64,000 nucleotides of DNA from Aequorivita xiaoshiensis (GCF_022008395.1 NZ_JAIRBB010000011.1:1-64000); one strand, 5' to 3'; positions 35,742 through 46,124 are shown, numbered from the stretch's first letter. The notes: generated by a model not told the origin, from the sequence alone. Program-made: numbers and translations.

Positions 35742-37642
35742 TCTACTACTTCAAATTTCAGTTCGTTATTATATTTTAGAATATAAGCCGCTTCATTGCA
35801 ATACCCTTCAGTATCAGACTTATTATATCGAAACTTATTCTCAATATACACTGTTTGATTTTCAGGTAATACAGCATCGTAAATATCGTTTTCTGAAGCC
35901 ATACGCAACAATACGTCGTAAGTTACATCAAAACCTCTAATGGCGTATCTATTCGGTAACACCCCGTATTTATTTTTATAACTTACTAAAAAAGAATTGC
36001 GTTCGTCCTCATCAATTTTTTTGTTTACAGAAGGAAATGTAAAATCTAATTTTGCTAAACGTCTACTCGATACTTCGTGCCATTCGTAAGCGTCATTTTT
36101 ATCGAAAGTAAATAAGCGAAGTTTATAGCTTGGAGACATTCCAGCCAGCACATTTACAGCACTACTAATTAATACAGGGTTTTCCGATTCAAGAACAACC
36201 CAATTTTCCATACCGCTATTAACCACAGCAGAAATATCACTAGCGGCTACATATCCTCCACCTCTTGGCGCTACAGATTTTACGGATGGAATTGCCGATA
36301 GTAGCATTTCTTTCTGTTTAGCTCTTTTTGAATCTGAAATTATTATAATATTTCTACCTGATGAATGCTTTACCAAATATTGAATCATAGTTTTTTCAAG
36401 AATTGAATTGGTAGGTATGGTTTGAAAAAGGTTCTTATTCATAGCCATATCTCTATTGCTTAAAGGAGAAAAAACCGGAATTTTATCTCTCTGAAGCATA
36501 TCTGAAGCTTTTTCAACATTCTTCTGTAGTAAAGGACCAATTACGGCATCTACATCTTTAAAGTTTCCATTTGAAATAATAGATGCAACTTTACGTTCAC
36601 TTCTTTCCGTATCGTAAACGTTTAGTGTAACAGGAATGCCTTTATCCTTTGCAAACTCAGCAGCCATTAATGCTCCGCTATAAAAGTCTAAAGATACACG
36701 AAGCGTAGGATCTCTTTTAATTAAATCGCTATCGCCTTCAGTTGAATCGTCTGGACTTCCAGGTAAACGAAATGGCAACATAAGCGCTACCGTCTTCATT
36801 CTCTTGTTGTCTATTCGGTCTTCAAGATTAATATCAGTGTAAACATCAGAAGATTGGTAATCTGCTTCTTTAGGCAATTTAAGAATCATTCCTTCTTTTA
36901 ATCCATCTTTTGCGTACGGATTTAAAGCAACAATTTCATCTCGAGAAAGACCAAATTTCACTTTCAATCTATAAAAACCTTCTTTTGGTAACACCTCGTA
37001 ATACTGAAATTTTTCATCGTCTATTTCAGCATCTTCCATTACAGTGTCTTCAGGAACAATAATTATTGAACCTTTCTTTAAACCATCGCCCAACTCTGGA
37101 TTTAGTGCATCTAATTCCGCAATACTAATCCCGAATTTTCTCGCAATTCCAAACTTAGTTTCCTTAGCTTGAACTTTATACTCTTGTGTGCCAGATGGTA
37201 ATTTATCATCAGGTTCTTTGGTAGTTACCTCAGTACTTTTTGAAGCCGCTGGAATAAGTATTCTTTCACCGTTTCTTAAGCCCCTAGAATACAACTCCTT
37301 ATTTAACCTTTTGATATCATCAACACTAACATTGTATTTTTGAGCTATGCCGTATAAGGTTTCTTTTCTTTTAACCCTATGCTCGCGGTAGTTGTTTTTT
37401 TCTGTTCCCGAACTAATAATTTCATTAGAAGGAATAATCAAGATACTATTTGTCTTTAGTCCATTTCTAGATTCAGGGTTCAAATTGTAAATTGTTTCTT
37501 CAGAAATATTATATGCGTCTGCAATACTTGATACAGTTTCACCCTTTTTAACAGCGTGACTCTTGTATTGTTGTTGAGCTGCAGATCCACAACTAACCAT
37601 AAATAACAACGTAACTGAAACGTATATTAAACACTTCAACAT
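35738..37642 (-). CDS. LysM lipoprotein with periplasmic-binding-protein-like domain
   Basis: A lipoprotein (lipobox MVSC) with four LysM repeats in the first ~260 residues (e.g. HAVKKGETVSSIADAYNIS, then HRVKRKETLYGIAQKYNVS), which bind peptidoglycan, followed by a periplasmic type-1 binding-protein-like domain (VALMLPFRLPG, DVDAVIGPLLQKNVEKA, IPVFSPLSN). Start ATG 37642 is chosen because a TATGTTTG -7 box overlaps the longer ATG at 37675 and the shorter form has a typical lipoprotein signal; 37675 remains possible. Probably envelope-located; the ligand is unknown. It is followed by osmC-like with 4-bp overlap. Confidence 0.88.
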   Translation of the reverse strand: MLKCLIYVSVTLLFMVSCGSAAQQQYKSHAVKKGETVSSIADAYNISEETIYNLNPESRNGLKTNSILIIPSNEIISSGTEKNNYREHRVKRKETLYGIAQKYNVSVDDIKRLNKELYSRGLRNGERILIPAASKSTEVTTKEPDDKLPSGTQEYKVQAKETKFGIARKFGISIAELDALNPELGDGLKKGSIIIVPEDTVMEDAEIDDEKFQYYEVLPKEGFYRLKVKFGLSRDEIVALNPYAKDGLKEGMILKLPKEADYQSSDVYTDINLEDRIDNKRMKTVALMLPFRLPGSPDDSTEGDSDLIKRDPTLRVSLDFYSGALMAAEFAKDKGIPVTLNVYDTERSERKVASIISNGNFKDVDAVIGPLLQKNVEKASDMLQRDKIPVFSPLSNRDMAMNKNLFQTIPTNSILEKTMIQYLVKHSSGRNIIIISDSKRAKQKEMLLSAIPSVKSVAPRGGGYVAASDISAVVNSGMENWVVLESENPVLISSAVNVLAGMSPSYKLRLFTFDKNDAYEWHEVSSRRLAKLDFTFPSVNKKIDEDERNSFLVSYKNKYGVLPNRYAIRGFDVTYDVLLRMASENDIYDAVLPENQTVYIENKFRYNKSDTEGYCNEAAYILKYNNELKFEVVE

Positions 37643-37750
37643 AGGGATAATCGAATTTTTAAGTTTGTCAAACATAGTCTCAATTTCAGTTAAAATTAAA
37701 CATGATTTAGAGGTTAAATCAATTTCAGCAAAAAAGAAACTTTACAGAAA

Positions 37751-39280
37751 TTATTCCCACTCTATTGTTGCAGGCGGTTTAGAGCTGATATCATAGACTA
37801 CTCTATTAACGCCTTTAACGCGATTTATTATATGATTACTTACTTCTTGCAAAAATTCATAAGGTAAATTTACCCAATCTGCAGTCATCCCATCGGTAGA
37901 CTCAACCGCTCTAAGGGCTACTACTTTCTCATAAGTTCTCTCGTCTCCCATTACCCCTACACTATTTACAGGTAATAGAATTGCTCCAGCTTGCCATACC
38001 TTATCGTATAAGTCCCACTTTTTCAATCCATTTATAAAAATAGCATCAACCTCTTGTAATATACGAACTTTTTCGGCTGTAATATCTCCTAAAATTCGAA
38101 TTGCTAAACCTGGTCCAGGAAAAGGGTGTCTTCCTAATAACTCAGGGTCGATTCCCATTTCTTTTCCTACACGTCTTACCTCATCTTTAAAAAGCATACG
38201 TAGTGGCTCTACGATTTTTAATTTCATAAAATCTGGTAAACCTCCTACATTGTGATGACTTTTAATGGTTACCGATGGTCCGTTTACAGAAACACTTTCA
38301 ATAACATCTGGGTAGATAGTTCCTTGACCTAACCAATCCACGCCAGTTAATTGATGTGCCTCATCATCAAACACTTCAATAAAGGCATTACCAATAGCTT
38401 TACGTTTCTTTTCAGGGTCGCTTACATCTTTCAAAGCTTTCAAAAATCGTTCTGATGCATCTACACCTTTTACGTTCAGCCCCATATCCTTATATTGGTC
38501 TAAAACGCTTTCAAATTCATTTTTACGAAGCAACCCGTTATTTACGAATATACAGTATAGATTTTTACCAATTGCCTTATTAAGAAGAATAGCAGCAACA
38601 GTAGAATCTACTCCACCACTTAACCCTAATACAACTTTTCCATCTCCTATTTGCTCTTTTAAAGTCGCAACAGTAGTTTCAACAAAAGCAGCTGGTGTCC
38701 AAGTTTGAGGTACCTCAGCAATATTCACTAAAAAGTTCTCTAACAATTGTTTACCGTGCGTTGAATGGTATACTTCAGGATGAAATTGAATTGCGTAGGT
38801 TTCTTCGCCCTCAATTCTATAGGCAGCGTTTAAAACATCTACAGTACTCGCTAAACGTACTCCGTTTTCAGGAAGTTTCGCAATTGTATCGCTATGACTC
38901 ATCCAAACATTAGTGTTTTCAGGAATGTCTTTAAAGAAAACTTCGCCATCTTTAATCATAGACAACTTCGCTCTCCCGTATTCACGTAAGTTTGATGGTT
39001 CTACACTTCCGCCATTAAAATGTGCTAAATACTGTGCACCATAACAAACCGCTAAAAGTGGCTTTTGACCTTTAATTTTTGAAAGATCCGGATGTGGAGC
39101 ATCTTCAGCACGAACAGAAAATGGACTTCCAGAAAGAATTACAGCCTTATAAGGATCTAGGTTTTCTGGAACTTTATTGTAAGGGTGGATTTCGCAGTAA
39201 ATATTCAGCTCTCTAACGCGTCTAGCGATTAATTGAGTGTACTGCGATCCAAAATCTAAAATGAGGACATTATTTTGCAT
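37751..39280 (-). CDS. guaA: GMP synthase (glutamine-hydrolysing)
   Basis: A 509-residue enzyme converting XMP to GMP. The N-terminal glutamine amidotransferase starts [20 protein letters not shown] with nucleophile Cys79 (AVCYGAQ); the ATP-pyrophosphatase P-loop [10 protein letters not shown] lies in the middle, and the C-terminal dimerisation domain ends [12 protein letters not shown] 39280 is used; the TTG at 39286 lies inside a -7 box. That box ends only 3 bp before the ATG. Confidence 0.98.
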   Translation of the reverse strand: MQNNVLILDFGSQYTQLIARRVRELNIYCEIHPYNKVPENLDPYKAVILSGSPFSVRAEDAPHPDLSKIKGQKPLLAVCYGAQYLAHFNGGSVEPSNLREYGRAKLSMIKDGEVFFKDIPENTNVWMSHSDTIAKLPENGVRLASTVDVLNAAYRIEGEETYAIQFHPEVYHSTHGKQLLENFLVNIAEVPQTWTPAAFVETTVATLKEQIGDGKVVLGLSGGVDSTVAAILLNKAIGKNLYCIFVNNGLLRKNEFESVLDQYKDMGLNVKGVDASERFLKALKDVSDPEKKRKAIGNAFIEVFDDEAHQLTGVDWLGQGTIYPDVIESVSVNGPSVTIKSHHNVGGLPDFMKLKIVEPLRMLFKDEVRRVGKEMGIDPELLGRHPFPGPGLAIRILGDITAEKVRILQEVDAIFINGLKKWDLYDKVWQAGAILLPVNSVGVMGDERTYEKVVALRAVESTDGMTADWVNLPYEFLQEVSNHIINRVKGVNRVVYDISSKPPATIEWE

Positions 39281-39283
39281 AGG

Positions 39284-39291
39284 CAAAAATA
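39284..39291 (-). promoter_or_regulatory. Possible -7 box directly abutting guaA
   Basis: Minus-strand TATTTTTG fits TAnnTTTG but is 3 bp from the ATG, which would imply a leaderless guaA mRNA. Confidence 0.35.
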
Positions 39292-39455
39292 CTGTAAATT
39301 GTTAATTTGGTTAAACTGATGTGAGTAATTTTTTAATGTATTTTCAACAAAAGTAAAATTGTTGATGTACTATTTTTTTAATATCATTTAAAAAATCACG
39401 AACACACGAGTTTTTATTATCCTTCGTGCATTCGTGACATTTCATTTAGCATAAA

Positions 39456-41354
39456 TTAAAGTGTTTCTTTCAACCAACCAAAGAATTCTCTTTGCCATAC
39501 CAATGCATTTTGTGGCTGAAGCACCCAATGGTTCTCTTCTGGGAAATAAAGAAGCTTACTTTTTATATTTTGTAATTGCGCCGCTTGGAATGCTTGCAAT
39601 CCTTGCTCAATAGGGACACGGTAGTCTTTCCCACCTTGTACAATTAAAATTGGAGTATCCCATTTATCCACATAGTTAATTGGGTTGAACTCATTGTATG
39701 TTTTCTGTGCTACTTCATTTTCTTTCTCCCAATAAGCACCACCCATATCGTGGTTTACGAAGAACAACTCTTCAGTGGTACCATACATTGATCGATTGTC
39801 GAAAACACCGTCATGGGCAATAAAAGATTTGAAACGACCATCGTGATTTCCAGCAAGCCAGAAAACTGAATAGCCACCAAAACTTGCACCAACAGCACCA
39901 AGTCTATCATTATCTACATAAGGCTCTTTAGCAATAGCATCAATGGCATCTAGGTAGTCTTGCATTGCACCACCACCCCAGTCGCCGCTAATTGCCTCAT
40001 TCCATTCTACACCGTGACCTGGCATTCCTCTTCTGTTTGGAGCTACTACAATATAACCTTGCGAAGCCATTAATTGAAAATTCCAACGGAATGAGTAAAA
40101 TTGAGATAAAGGAGACTGTGGACCGCCCTGAGCATAAAGCAATGTTGGATATTTTTTTGTTTTATCGAAGTTTGGAGGTAAAACCACCCATACCAACATT
40201 TGTTTACCATCTTTAGTAGTTACCATTCTCTTTTCAACTGATGGTAAATCCATATTTCCGTAAAACTCTGTATTAACTTGTGTAAGTTGTTTAAAAGTTT
40301 TTTTCTTTAAATCGAAAGAAAAAATCTCTGTAGCGTGGTTCATATCGGTACGTGTAACGATTAATTGACCATTATTTTCTGCTACTATTCCCGTTACATC
40401 AAATTGACCTTGTGAAAGCTGCTCTACAACAGGCATTTTTCTAGATCTCCCCGGATAATCTACTTTAAAAAGCTGTCTTGTACCATTCACAGGAGCTGTA
40501 AAGTAAATGTCTGTATTGTTGTTTGCCCATATAAAGTTAGCAACAGTTCCATCCCATTGTGCTGTAAGGTTTTGTTTCACACCATCTTTAAGCACTATAA
40601 TATCGTTTTTATCTGCTTCATAGCCCGGAGTTTTCATTTGTAACCAAGCTAAAGCACCATCTTTCGAAAATGCAGGGTTTGTATCGTACCCTTTATTTTC
40701 TTCAGTAATATTTTCAGTTTTTTTACTGGCCAGGTTGTACTTATAGATATCAGTATTAGTACTTACTGCATATTCTGTACCTGCAACTTTTTTACTTACG
40801 TAATAGATATTTTCTCCTTTTGGACCCCAAACATAATCTTCATCACCTCCAAATGGAGCTTGTGGGGTGTAATATGGCTGGCCAGGTGTAATATCGGTTT
40901 CAGCACCAGTTTCTACATCTTTATAAAAAACGTGATTAAAACTTCCGTCGTTGAATTTATCCCAATGACGGTAATCTAATGACGTAAACACATACGCATC
41001 ACTTTTTGGTAAATCGTTGTAAATATCTTTTCCAGTAATGTCGTTAATATGAACTGCTTTGTGCATTAAAAGGTATTTGCCATTTGGAGATAGGTCTTTA
41101 TCTGCCACTTTAGCTTCTTCCTTAGTAACTTCTGCAAAATTGCCACCAGTTACTTTCATAGCATAGAATTTTGAGTCGAAGCTATTTTCTTCCATATTGG
41201 GAGTTGTAACTTTATAAAAAAGCACTTCTCCATTGTCAGAAATTCCAATCGGGCTTACTTTTTTTACTTGCCACAGTAGCTCAGGCGTCATTGTTTTTTG
41301 AGCGAACATGATGCCAGCAGTAAGAAATGCTAGCAGGAACATTATTTTTTTCAT
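39456..41354 (-). CDS. Prolyl-oligopeptidase-family (S9) dipeptidyl peptidase
   Basis: A 632-residue secreted peptidase. Signal peptide MKKIMFLLAFLTAGIMFAQ; then a beta-propeller (residues about 25-370) with WD40-like repeats and a C-terminal alpha/beta hydrolase. The catalytic triad is Ser491 (GASFGGYS), Asp577 (GGKDYRVP) and His609 (EENHWVL). It removes dipeptides or oligopeptides, probably in the periplasm. The start at 41354 is chosen because the longer frame adds 34 residues before the signal. Divergent from rimO. Confidence 0.95.
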   Translation of the reverse strand: MKKIMFLLAFLTAGIMFAQKTMTPELLWQVKKVSPIGISDNGEVLFYKVTTPNMEENSFDSKFYAMKVTGGNFAEVTKEEAKVADKDLSPNGKYLLMHKAVHINDITGKDIYNDLPKSDAYVFTSLDYRHWDKFNDGSFNHVFYKDVETGAETDITPGQPYYTPQAPFGGDEDYVWGPKGENIYYVSKKVAGTEYAVSTNTDIYKYNLASKKTENITEENKGYDTNPAFSKDGALAWLQMKTPGYEADKNDIIVLKDGVKQNLTAQWDGTVANFIWANNNTDIYFTAPVNGTRQLFKVDYPGRSRKMPVVEQLSQGQFDVTGIVAENNGQLIVTRTDMNHATEIFSFDLKKKTFKQLTQVNTEFYGNMDLPSVEKRMVTTKDGKQMLVWVVLPPNFDKTKKYPTLLYAQGGPQSPLSQFYSFRWNFQLMASQGYIVVAPNRRGMPGHGVEWNEAISGDWGGGAMQDYLDAIDAIAKEPYVDNDRLGAVGASFGGYSVFWLAGNHDGRFKSFIAHDGVFDNRSMYGTTEELFFVNHDMGGAYWEKENEVAQKTYNEFNPINYVDKWDTPILIVQGGKDYRVPIEQGLQAFQAAQLQNIKSKLLYFPEENHWVLQPQNALVWQREFFGWLKETL

Positions 41355-41374
41355 TTCAAAAGTTTTTAAAAATG

Positions 41375-41382
41375 CAAAGTTA
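41375..41382 (-). promoter_or_regulatory. -7 box of the S9 peptidase gene
   Basis: Minus-strand TAACTTTG fits TAnnTTTG, 20 bp before the ATG. Confidence 0.55.
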
Positions 41383-41445
41383 CTTAAAAAATCTATGTGG
41401 GTTGCACTAGATATAGATAGTAATGAATGTTCTAATTTTTCGTGG

Positions 41446-41453
41446 TATCTTTG
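41446..41453 (+). promoter_or_regulatory. -7 box of rimO
   Basis: TATCTTTG fits TAnnTTTG, 29 bp before the ATG; divergent from the S9 peptidase promoter. Confidence 0.6.
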
Positions 41454-41482
41454 CACACTTTTTAAATTAAGAAATAACAGAA

Positions 41483-42787
41483 ATGCGCACGAAATCCCTA
41501 AAGAAAAATAAAATTAATGTAGTAACATTAGGTTGCTCTAAGAATGTATATGACAGTGAGGTACTTATGGGCCAACTGCGTGCTAGTAATAAAGAGGTAG
41601 TACACGAGGAAGAAGGAAACATTGTGGTAATTAACACCTGCGGCTTTATTAATAACGCCAAAGAAGAAAGCATAAATACTATTCTTGAATACGTTCAGAA
41701 AAAAGAAGAAGGTGTTGTAGATAAGGTTTTTGTTACAGGATGTCTTTCTGAAAGATATAAACCAGACCTTCAAAAAGAAATTCCGAATGTGGATGAATAT
41801 TTTGGTACAACCGAACTTCCAGGTTTATTAAAAGCCTTAGGTGCAGACTATAAACACGAATTGATTGGTGAAAGAATTACAACCACACCAAAGAATTATG
41901 CCTATTTTAAAATTGCTGAAGGGTGCGACCGTCCATGCTCTTTTTGTGCGATTCCGATTATGCGTGGAAAGCATAGAAGTACTCCAATGGAGGAATTGGT
42001 TGTTGAAGCTGAAAAGCTAGCAGCGAAAGGTGTTAAAGAGCTTATTTTAATAGCACAAGATTTAACTTATTACGGTTTAGATTTATACAAAAAAAGAAAT
42101 CTTGCAGAATTACTTCAAAAGCTTGCAAAAGTTGAAGGGATTGAATGGATTCGATTGCATTACGCCTTCCCTACAGGTTTCCCTATGGATGTGTTAGAAG
42201 TGATGCGTAATGAACCTAAGATATGTAATTATATAGATATTCCATTACAACATATTTCAGATTCAATTTTGAAATCGATGCGTCGAGGAACTACTAAAGC
42301 AAAAACAACCAAGTTATTGGAAGACTTTAGAGCTGCCGTTCCTGAAATGGCGATTAGAACTACACTAATTGTTGGATATCCAGGTGAAACCGAAGAAGAT
42401 TTCCAAACGTTAAAAGAATGGGTAAAAGAAATGCGTTTTGAGCGTTTGGGTTGTTTTACATATTCTCACGAAGAAAATACTCACGCTTACAATCTGGAAG
42501 ACGACGTTCCAGAAGATGTAAAAATGGATCGTGCCAACCAAATTATGGAAATTCAATCTCAAATATCTTGGGAGCTAAATCAGCAAAAAATAGGTAAAGA
42601 ATTTCGCGTGGTAATCGATAGAAAGGAAGGTGGATACTTTGTAGGGCGAACTGAATTTGACAGTCCAGATGTTGACAACGAAGTATTGATTAATGCAGAA
42701 GATGAATATTTAAGAACAGGAGAATTTTTTAATGTAAAAATTACCGCTGCCGAAGACTTCGATTTGTATGCTGAAGTTGTTGGATAA
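41483..42787 (+). CDS. rimO: Ribosomal protein S12 methylthiotransferase RimO
   Basis: A 434-residue radical-SAM enzyme that methylthiolates an aspartate of ribosomal protein S12. N-terminal MTTase domain with Cys18, Cys53, Cys87 (second iron-sulfur cluster), then the radical-SAM CxxxCxxC at Cys148, Cys152, Cys155 (EGCDRPCSFCAIPIM), and a C-terminal TRAM domain (about 375-434). The RimO-type sequence SCAIP/FCAIP and the absence of MiaB motifs favour RimO. A hairpin terminator follows. Confidence 0.97.
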   Translation: MRTKSLKKNKINVVTLGCSKNVYDSEVLMGQLRASNKEVVHEEEGNIVVINTCGFINNAKEESINTILEYVQKKEEGVVDKVFVTGCLSERYKPDLQKEIPNVDEYFGTTELPGLLKALGADYKHELIGERITTTPKNYAYFKIAEGCDRPCSFCAIPIMRGKHRSTPMEELVVEAEKLAAKGVKELILIAQDLTYYGLDLYKKRNLAELLQKLAKVEGIEWIRLHYAFPTGFPMDVLEVMRNEPKICNYIDIPLQHISDSILKSMRRGTTKAKTTKLLEDFRAAVPEMAIRTTLIVGYPGETEEDFQTLKEWVKEMRFERLGCFTYSHEENTHAYNLEDDVPEDVKMDRANQIMEIQSQISWELNQQKIGKEFRVVIDRKEGGYFVGRTEFDSPDVDNEVLINAEDEYLRTGEFFNVKITAAEDFDLYAEVVG

Positions 42788-42814
42788 CATTTTATACATC
42801 ATATTATAAAAACA

Positions 42815-42844
42815 AAAAAGCGAGAAAATTCTCGCTTTTTTTTG
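42815..42844 (+). terminator. Rho-independent terminator of rimO
   Basis: AAAAGCGAGAA / TTCTCGCTTTT stem with T-run. Confidence 0.9.
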
Positions 42845-42951
42845 TATCAACTAATTACTCTGAATATGTAATCTTACTTGATGAAATTAAGGCTAATACG
42901 CTAATCAAAAGTTTAGTGTATGTATTTGAACGAAATCAATTTCTAGCTTGG

Positions 42952-43491
42952 CTACTTTTTCTTTTTAGTTTTAAACTTTCCTTTAATAATCGCTTCTTTT
43001 TTATTTTGCGAATAAAGTGTACCTTCAAAAGTTCCTTCAGCATGATTTTCACTATGGGAAATCAAATTGATTCTCACCTTCCCTTCTTCTCCATTTTCGT
43101 TTTCATTAAAAGAGCGGTATGATTCCTTTCCGAGCGGACCACTGTGTGATATACTTGTAAGCGTAATTTGTGCATCAAGCGGATCATCGTAAACCTTGTT
43201 TTCTAAAGGCGTTTTATACTTGCTCAATTTTAGCATTACAACTATACCATCCTTATCCATATTTACAGCAAGGCTACTAGGTGCGAATAGATTCCCACTT
43301 TGGTTAGGGGAGTTTAATATGATGTTTTTACCATCTTCTAGTTGTATTTCAATAGAGCTATCATCCTTGCTTTCTACCTTGGATGAGACTTTATTATCGG
43401 CATCATTTTCACTGTTTGAATTGTCTTTACAACTTATCAGAACAAGTCCGATAATCCCTAAAACAATAAATAAAGGTTTTATCTTACACAT
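42952..43491 (-). CDS. Lipoprotein of unknown function
   Basis: A 179-residue lipoprotein (lipobox LISC, Cys21) with a disordered Ser/Asp/Asn-rich linker (22-48) and a beta-rich body (IQLEDGKNIILNSPNQ, then EGTFEGTLYSQNKKEAIIKG). The last segment resembles a lipocalin-like or DUF-type C-terminal strand pair. No family assigned. Ends with a basic KTKKKK tail. Its start is 2 bp from the end of the 43494 gene. Confidence 0.8.
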   Translation of the reverse strand: MCKIKPLFIVLGIIGLVLISCKDNSNSENDADNKVSSKVESKDDSSIEIQLEDGKNIILNSPNQSGNLFAPSSLAVNMDKDGIVVMLKLSKYKTPLENKVYDDPLDAQITLTSISHSGPLGKESYRSFNENENGEEGKVRINLISHSENHAEGTFEGTLYSQNKKEAIIKGKFKTKKKK

Positions 43492-43493
43492 AA

Positions 43494-43853
43494 TTATAAA
43501 CTCTTAAACCATTCTTGATATTTCTTACCTAAAAAAGGCACTGGTTTTTCTGATCCATTTAAAGCTCCCATTAGTCCGATAACCCATAAGACAATTAAAA
43601 AAATACTACCTAAGAATGAAACTATCCATCCCAAAATAGGAACGATATTAATAATTGATAACACTATCCCTGTAAGCCCTAACCCAAGAGATTGACGAAG
43701 GTGGTAGGAAGCAAAAGAGTTCTTTTTATCGTTATTCATTAAAAAGGCTATCAACAAGCCAAAAATGGTTATGTAAGCTATAATTGCGATAGTCTTTCCT
43801 TCTTCAATCGTATTTGAAGGTTGGCCCTCCTGAACATTTTGATTCTCGTACAT
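43494..43853 (-). CDS. Small Tic20/DUF4870-like membrane protein
   Basis: A 119-residue protein with three hydrophobic segments (about 23-40, 55-72, 77-96). The SFASYHLRQSLGLGL segment after the first helix and the ending PVPFLGKKYQEWF are typical of DUF4870/Tic20-like membrane proteins in Bacteroidota. Role unknown. It overlaps or abuts the lipoprotein gene downstream, suggesting co-transcription. Confidence 0.82.
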   Translation of the reverse strand: MYENQNVQEGQPSNTIEEGKTIAIIAYITIFGLLIAFLMNNDKKNSFASYHLRQSLGLGLTGIVLSIINIVPILGWIVSFLGSIFLIVLWVIGLMGALNGSEKPVPFLGKKYQEWFKSL

Positions 43854-43956
43854 CTTTATTGTTTTTAAACCAAACCCTTCATTAATAACACAAGTTTAAT
43901 ATTAACGAAGGGTCGGATAGAGTTTATGAAAAATTGAAAATTACAATTTTAGCGAT

Positions 43957-45216
43957 TTATAGTTCCTCACAAATATCGCCACCAACATTGTTAGTAAAAG
44001 TGAGGTCGTTATAAACCAAACTAGCGTTACTAGCCATCTTTCTTTCAACAATTCCGCATCCACCACTATTGGTAAAATGAACGCCGTTTAAAGTTAAGTT
44101 TACAGCATGAGAAGTTTGTCCTCCTAAAGAAAGACCCCCTGGTTGATTAAACCAATCCCAAGTAGATTGTCCTGCGTCGGCTATCACTGCATTCTCAATT
44201 TTATTTAAATTACTTATACTTTGAATTATATTTATTCCTTTCCAACTCCCTTGTCCGTATTGCCCAGAGAAATTTACTGGATTTTCTGCTGATCCTAATA
44301 CTTCCAATACAGTATTACCATGATATACTTGGATACCATAATTTTCTGCAAAAACAATATTACATCCTTCGGTAATCTTTAAATGGCCTGGTCTTTCATT
44401 TTCTCTATCTTGTCTAACAAATATATTTTCTTCAATAAAGAATGGAATACCAGGATTCAGCCATGTGTGTACAGGCCCATTTACCTCGTCTTCAATAAAT
44501 CCGCGATTATATATAGATCCTGAGTTTACATATATTTGATTTATTCCGTTGTCGGCATATAAGCTTGCTGTTCCGTCTAAAAACTTTACTTTTCTCGCTG
44601 CAATTTGCATTGGATACCCTTGGTTGGCAACTACCGTATTAGCTTCCCATCCATCTATATTGGCATAGCTAGCAACATAAACTCCAATTCCTTTATTATT
44701 GCGGATTATACTATTTTTAATTTCTACTTTACTTCCATTCAAGTTTGTCAAAGCAGGTAAACTTCCATCAGTGCCTCCAGCATATTCTATTATAGTGTGA
44801 TTTAATATATTATTTAAATCGCCCGAATCCATAGAAATTCGATTCCATGCCCCAGGGGTTTGGTTTGTACCTGTAAACACAATTGGTTTATCTTCTGTAC
44901 CATTGGCTATTAGCGCACCTGTTCTAGTGTCGTAATCGTCGATAATCAATCCTCCCCCTTGTTCAAATGCGATTGTAACACCTGGCTCTATTGTTAACGG
45001 AGCTCTTACTTTAACGGCACATGGCCATATATAATCTATTCCAGAACCTCTATCCTCTAGCACCATCGCTTCAGTAATTGTAGAACAATCTAACACTAAT
45101 GGCTCCACTACTGGGTCTGGATCACCACCATCGTCATCGCTACTACAACTTGTTAAAGCAATAAAAGCTAATGGTATGTATAAAAGATTTTGAAATTTAA
45201 ATTGAAACTTTTTCAT
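43957..45216 (-). CDS. Right-handed beta-helix lipoprotein
   Basis: A 419-residue lipoprotein (lipobox LTSC, Cys24) with a DDDGGDPDP linker and a parallel beta-helix-like body (SKVEIKNSIIRNNKGIGVYV, then LEVLGSAENPVNFSGQYG), consistent with a surface-exposed repeat protein. The SSDDDGG motif after the cysteine is common in Bacteroidota surface lipoproteins. No enzymatic motif seen. Probably outer-membrane-located. Confidence 0.85.
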   Translation of the reverse strand: MKKFQFKFQNLLYIPLAFIALTSCSSDDDGGDPDPVVEPLVLDCSTITEAMVLEDRGSGIDYIWPCAVKVRAPLTIEPGVTIAFEQGGGLIIDDYDTRTGALIANGTEDKPIVFTGTNQTPGAWNRISMDSGDLNNILNHTIIEYAGGTDGSLPALTNLNGSKVEIKNSIIRNNKGIGVYVASYANIDGWEANTVVANQGYPMQIAARKVKFLDGTASLYADNGINQIYVNSGSIYNRGFIEDEVNGPVHTWLNPGIPFFIEENIFVRQDRENERPGHLKITEGCNIVFAENYGIQVYHGNTVLEVLGSAENPVNFSGQYGQGSWKGINIIQSISNLNKIENAVIADAGQSTWDWFNQPGGLSLGGQTSHAVNLTLNGVHFTNSGGCGIVERKMASNASLVYNDLTFTNNVGGDICEEL

Positions 45217-45272
45217 GTCTGAATTTTTATTTTTAATTGTTATGATGTTTATTAATAAATCTAATTATATAC

Positions 45273-46124
45273 TTAAAGTTTCCCCAAAATATCATTTATA
45301 GTGTAGCCACTTAGGTCGAAATACTTAGGGTCTGACGATTTTTTAAAAGAAGTAATATCCATAATTGAACTAGGATTATCGCTTTTTTTATTATAATAAA
45401 TACTTCTAACCATCATTCCTTGGGGGTAGTTCTCATCCATTTTTACAGTTGAAGCTTTTGAAAAATCTTTAATCTGTCCGCCAAAAAGATGGTTCCCACT
45501 AAGGTCAATACTAATATCTTTAGTTACCCAAGCATCCATTTTAATATCTTCGTCTGGATTGGTATAAACGTATTTTCGGGCATTATACCCGTTTATTTCT
45601 TTTACCTCATTAGTTCGTTTCCACTTACCATTACTATCTTCTAAATCAGTTTGATCTCCAGCCATTTTCTCAGCCATTTTCTGAAAATTTATCATTGGCA
45701 TTTTCATCGCTGTTTTCTCCTTGTGATTTACCATATACGTGGCAGCACCTTTATAATCAAATAGCATTCGGCTTTCATTTTTATCACCTTCATTCATAAT
45801 CATACACTCACCTGTTTTACCAAATACCATTTTAGCGGTATTAGTGTCGTCTAATTTACCGTTCTTTTTAAACGATTGCATTTTCATCACTAAGGTTGCT
45901 TGTACAGGATTCTCTGGCACTGGATAGCGTGTGTCATTTTCATAAGTAATATCTTCTATCGCTTTGCGACCTTTTTCTCTTTGCGGCTCTGCATGCTTCT
46001 CGCGCATGTCTCTTTCAACTTTCTCCTTTATTTTTCTTTTAATAAAACCTCGTTGTCCTTGCACGGGCGCTATAAAAGCTAATAACATTAAAGTTGTCAC
46101 TATAGTTGTATAAATCTTTTTCAT
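45273..46124 (-). CDS. DUF4412-like secreted protein
   Basis: A 283-residue protein with signal peptide (cleavage near PVQGQ, residue 24), a very basic segment (GFIKRKIKEKVERDMREKH), then a beta-rich domain (ATLVMKMQSFKKNG, MLFDYKGAATYMVNHKEK, GYNARKYVYTNP) like DUF4412. Its role is unknown. It lies just upstream of the beta-helix lipoprotein (56 bp) and may form a unit with it. Confidence 0.82.
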   Translation of the reverse strand: MKKIYTTIVTTLMLLAFIAPVQGQRGFIKRKIKEKVERDMREKHAEPQREKGRKAIEDITYENDTRYPVPENPVQATLVMKMQSFKKNGKLDDTNTAKMVFGKTGECMIMNEGDKNESRMLFDYKGAATYMVNHKEKTAMKMPMINFQKMAEKMAGDQTDLEDSNGKWKRTNEVKEINGYNARKYVYTNPDEDIKMDAWVTKDISIDLSGNHLFGGQIKDFSKASTVKMDENYPQGMMVRSIYYNKKSDNPSSIMDITSFKKSSDPKYFDLSGYTINDILGKL

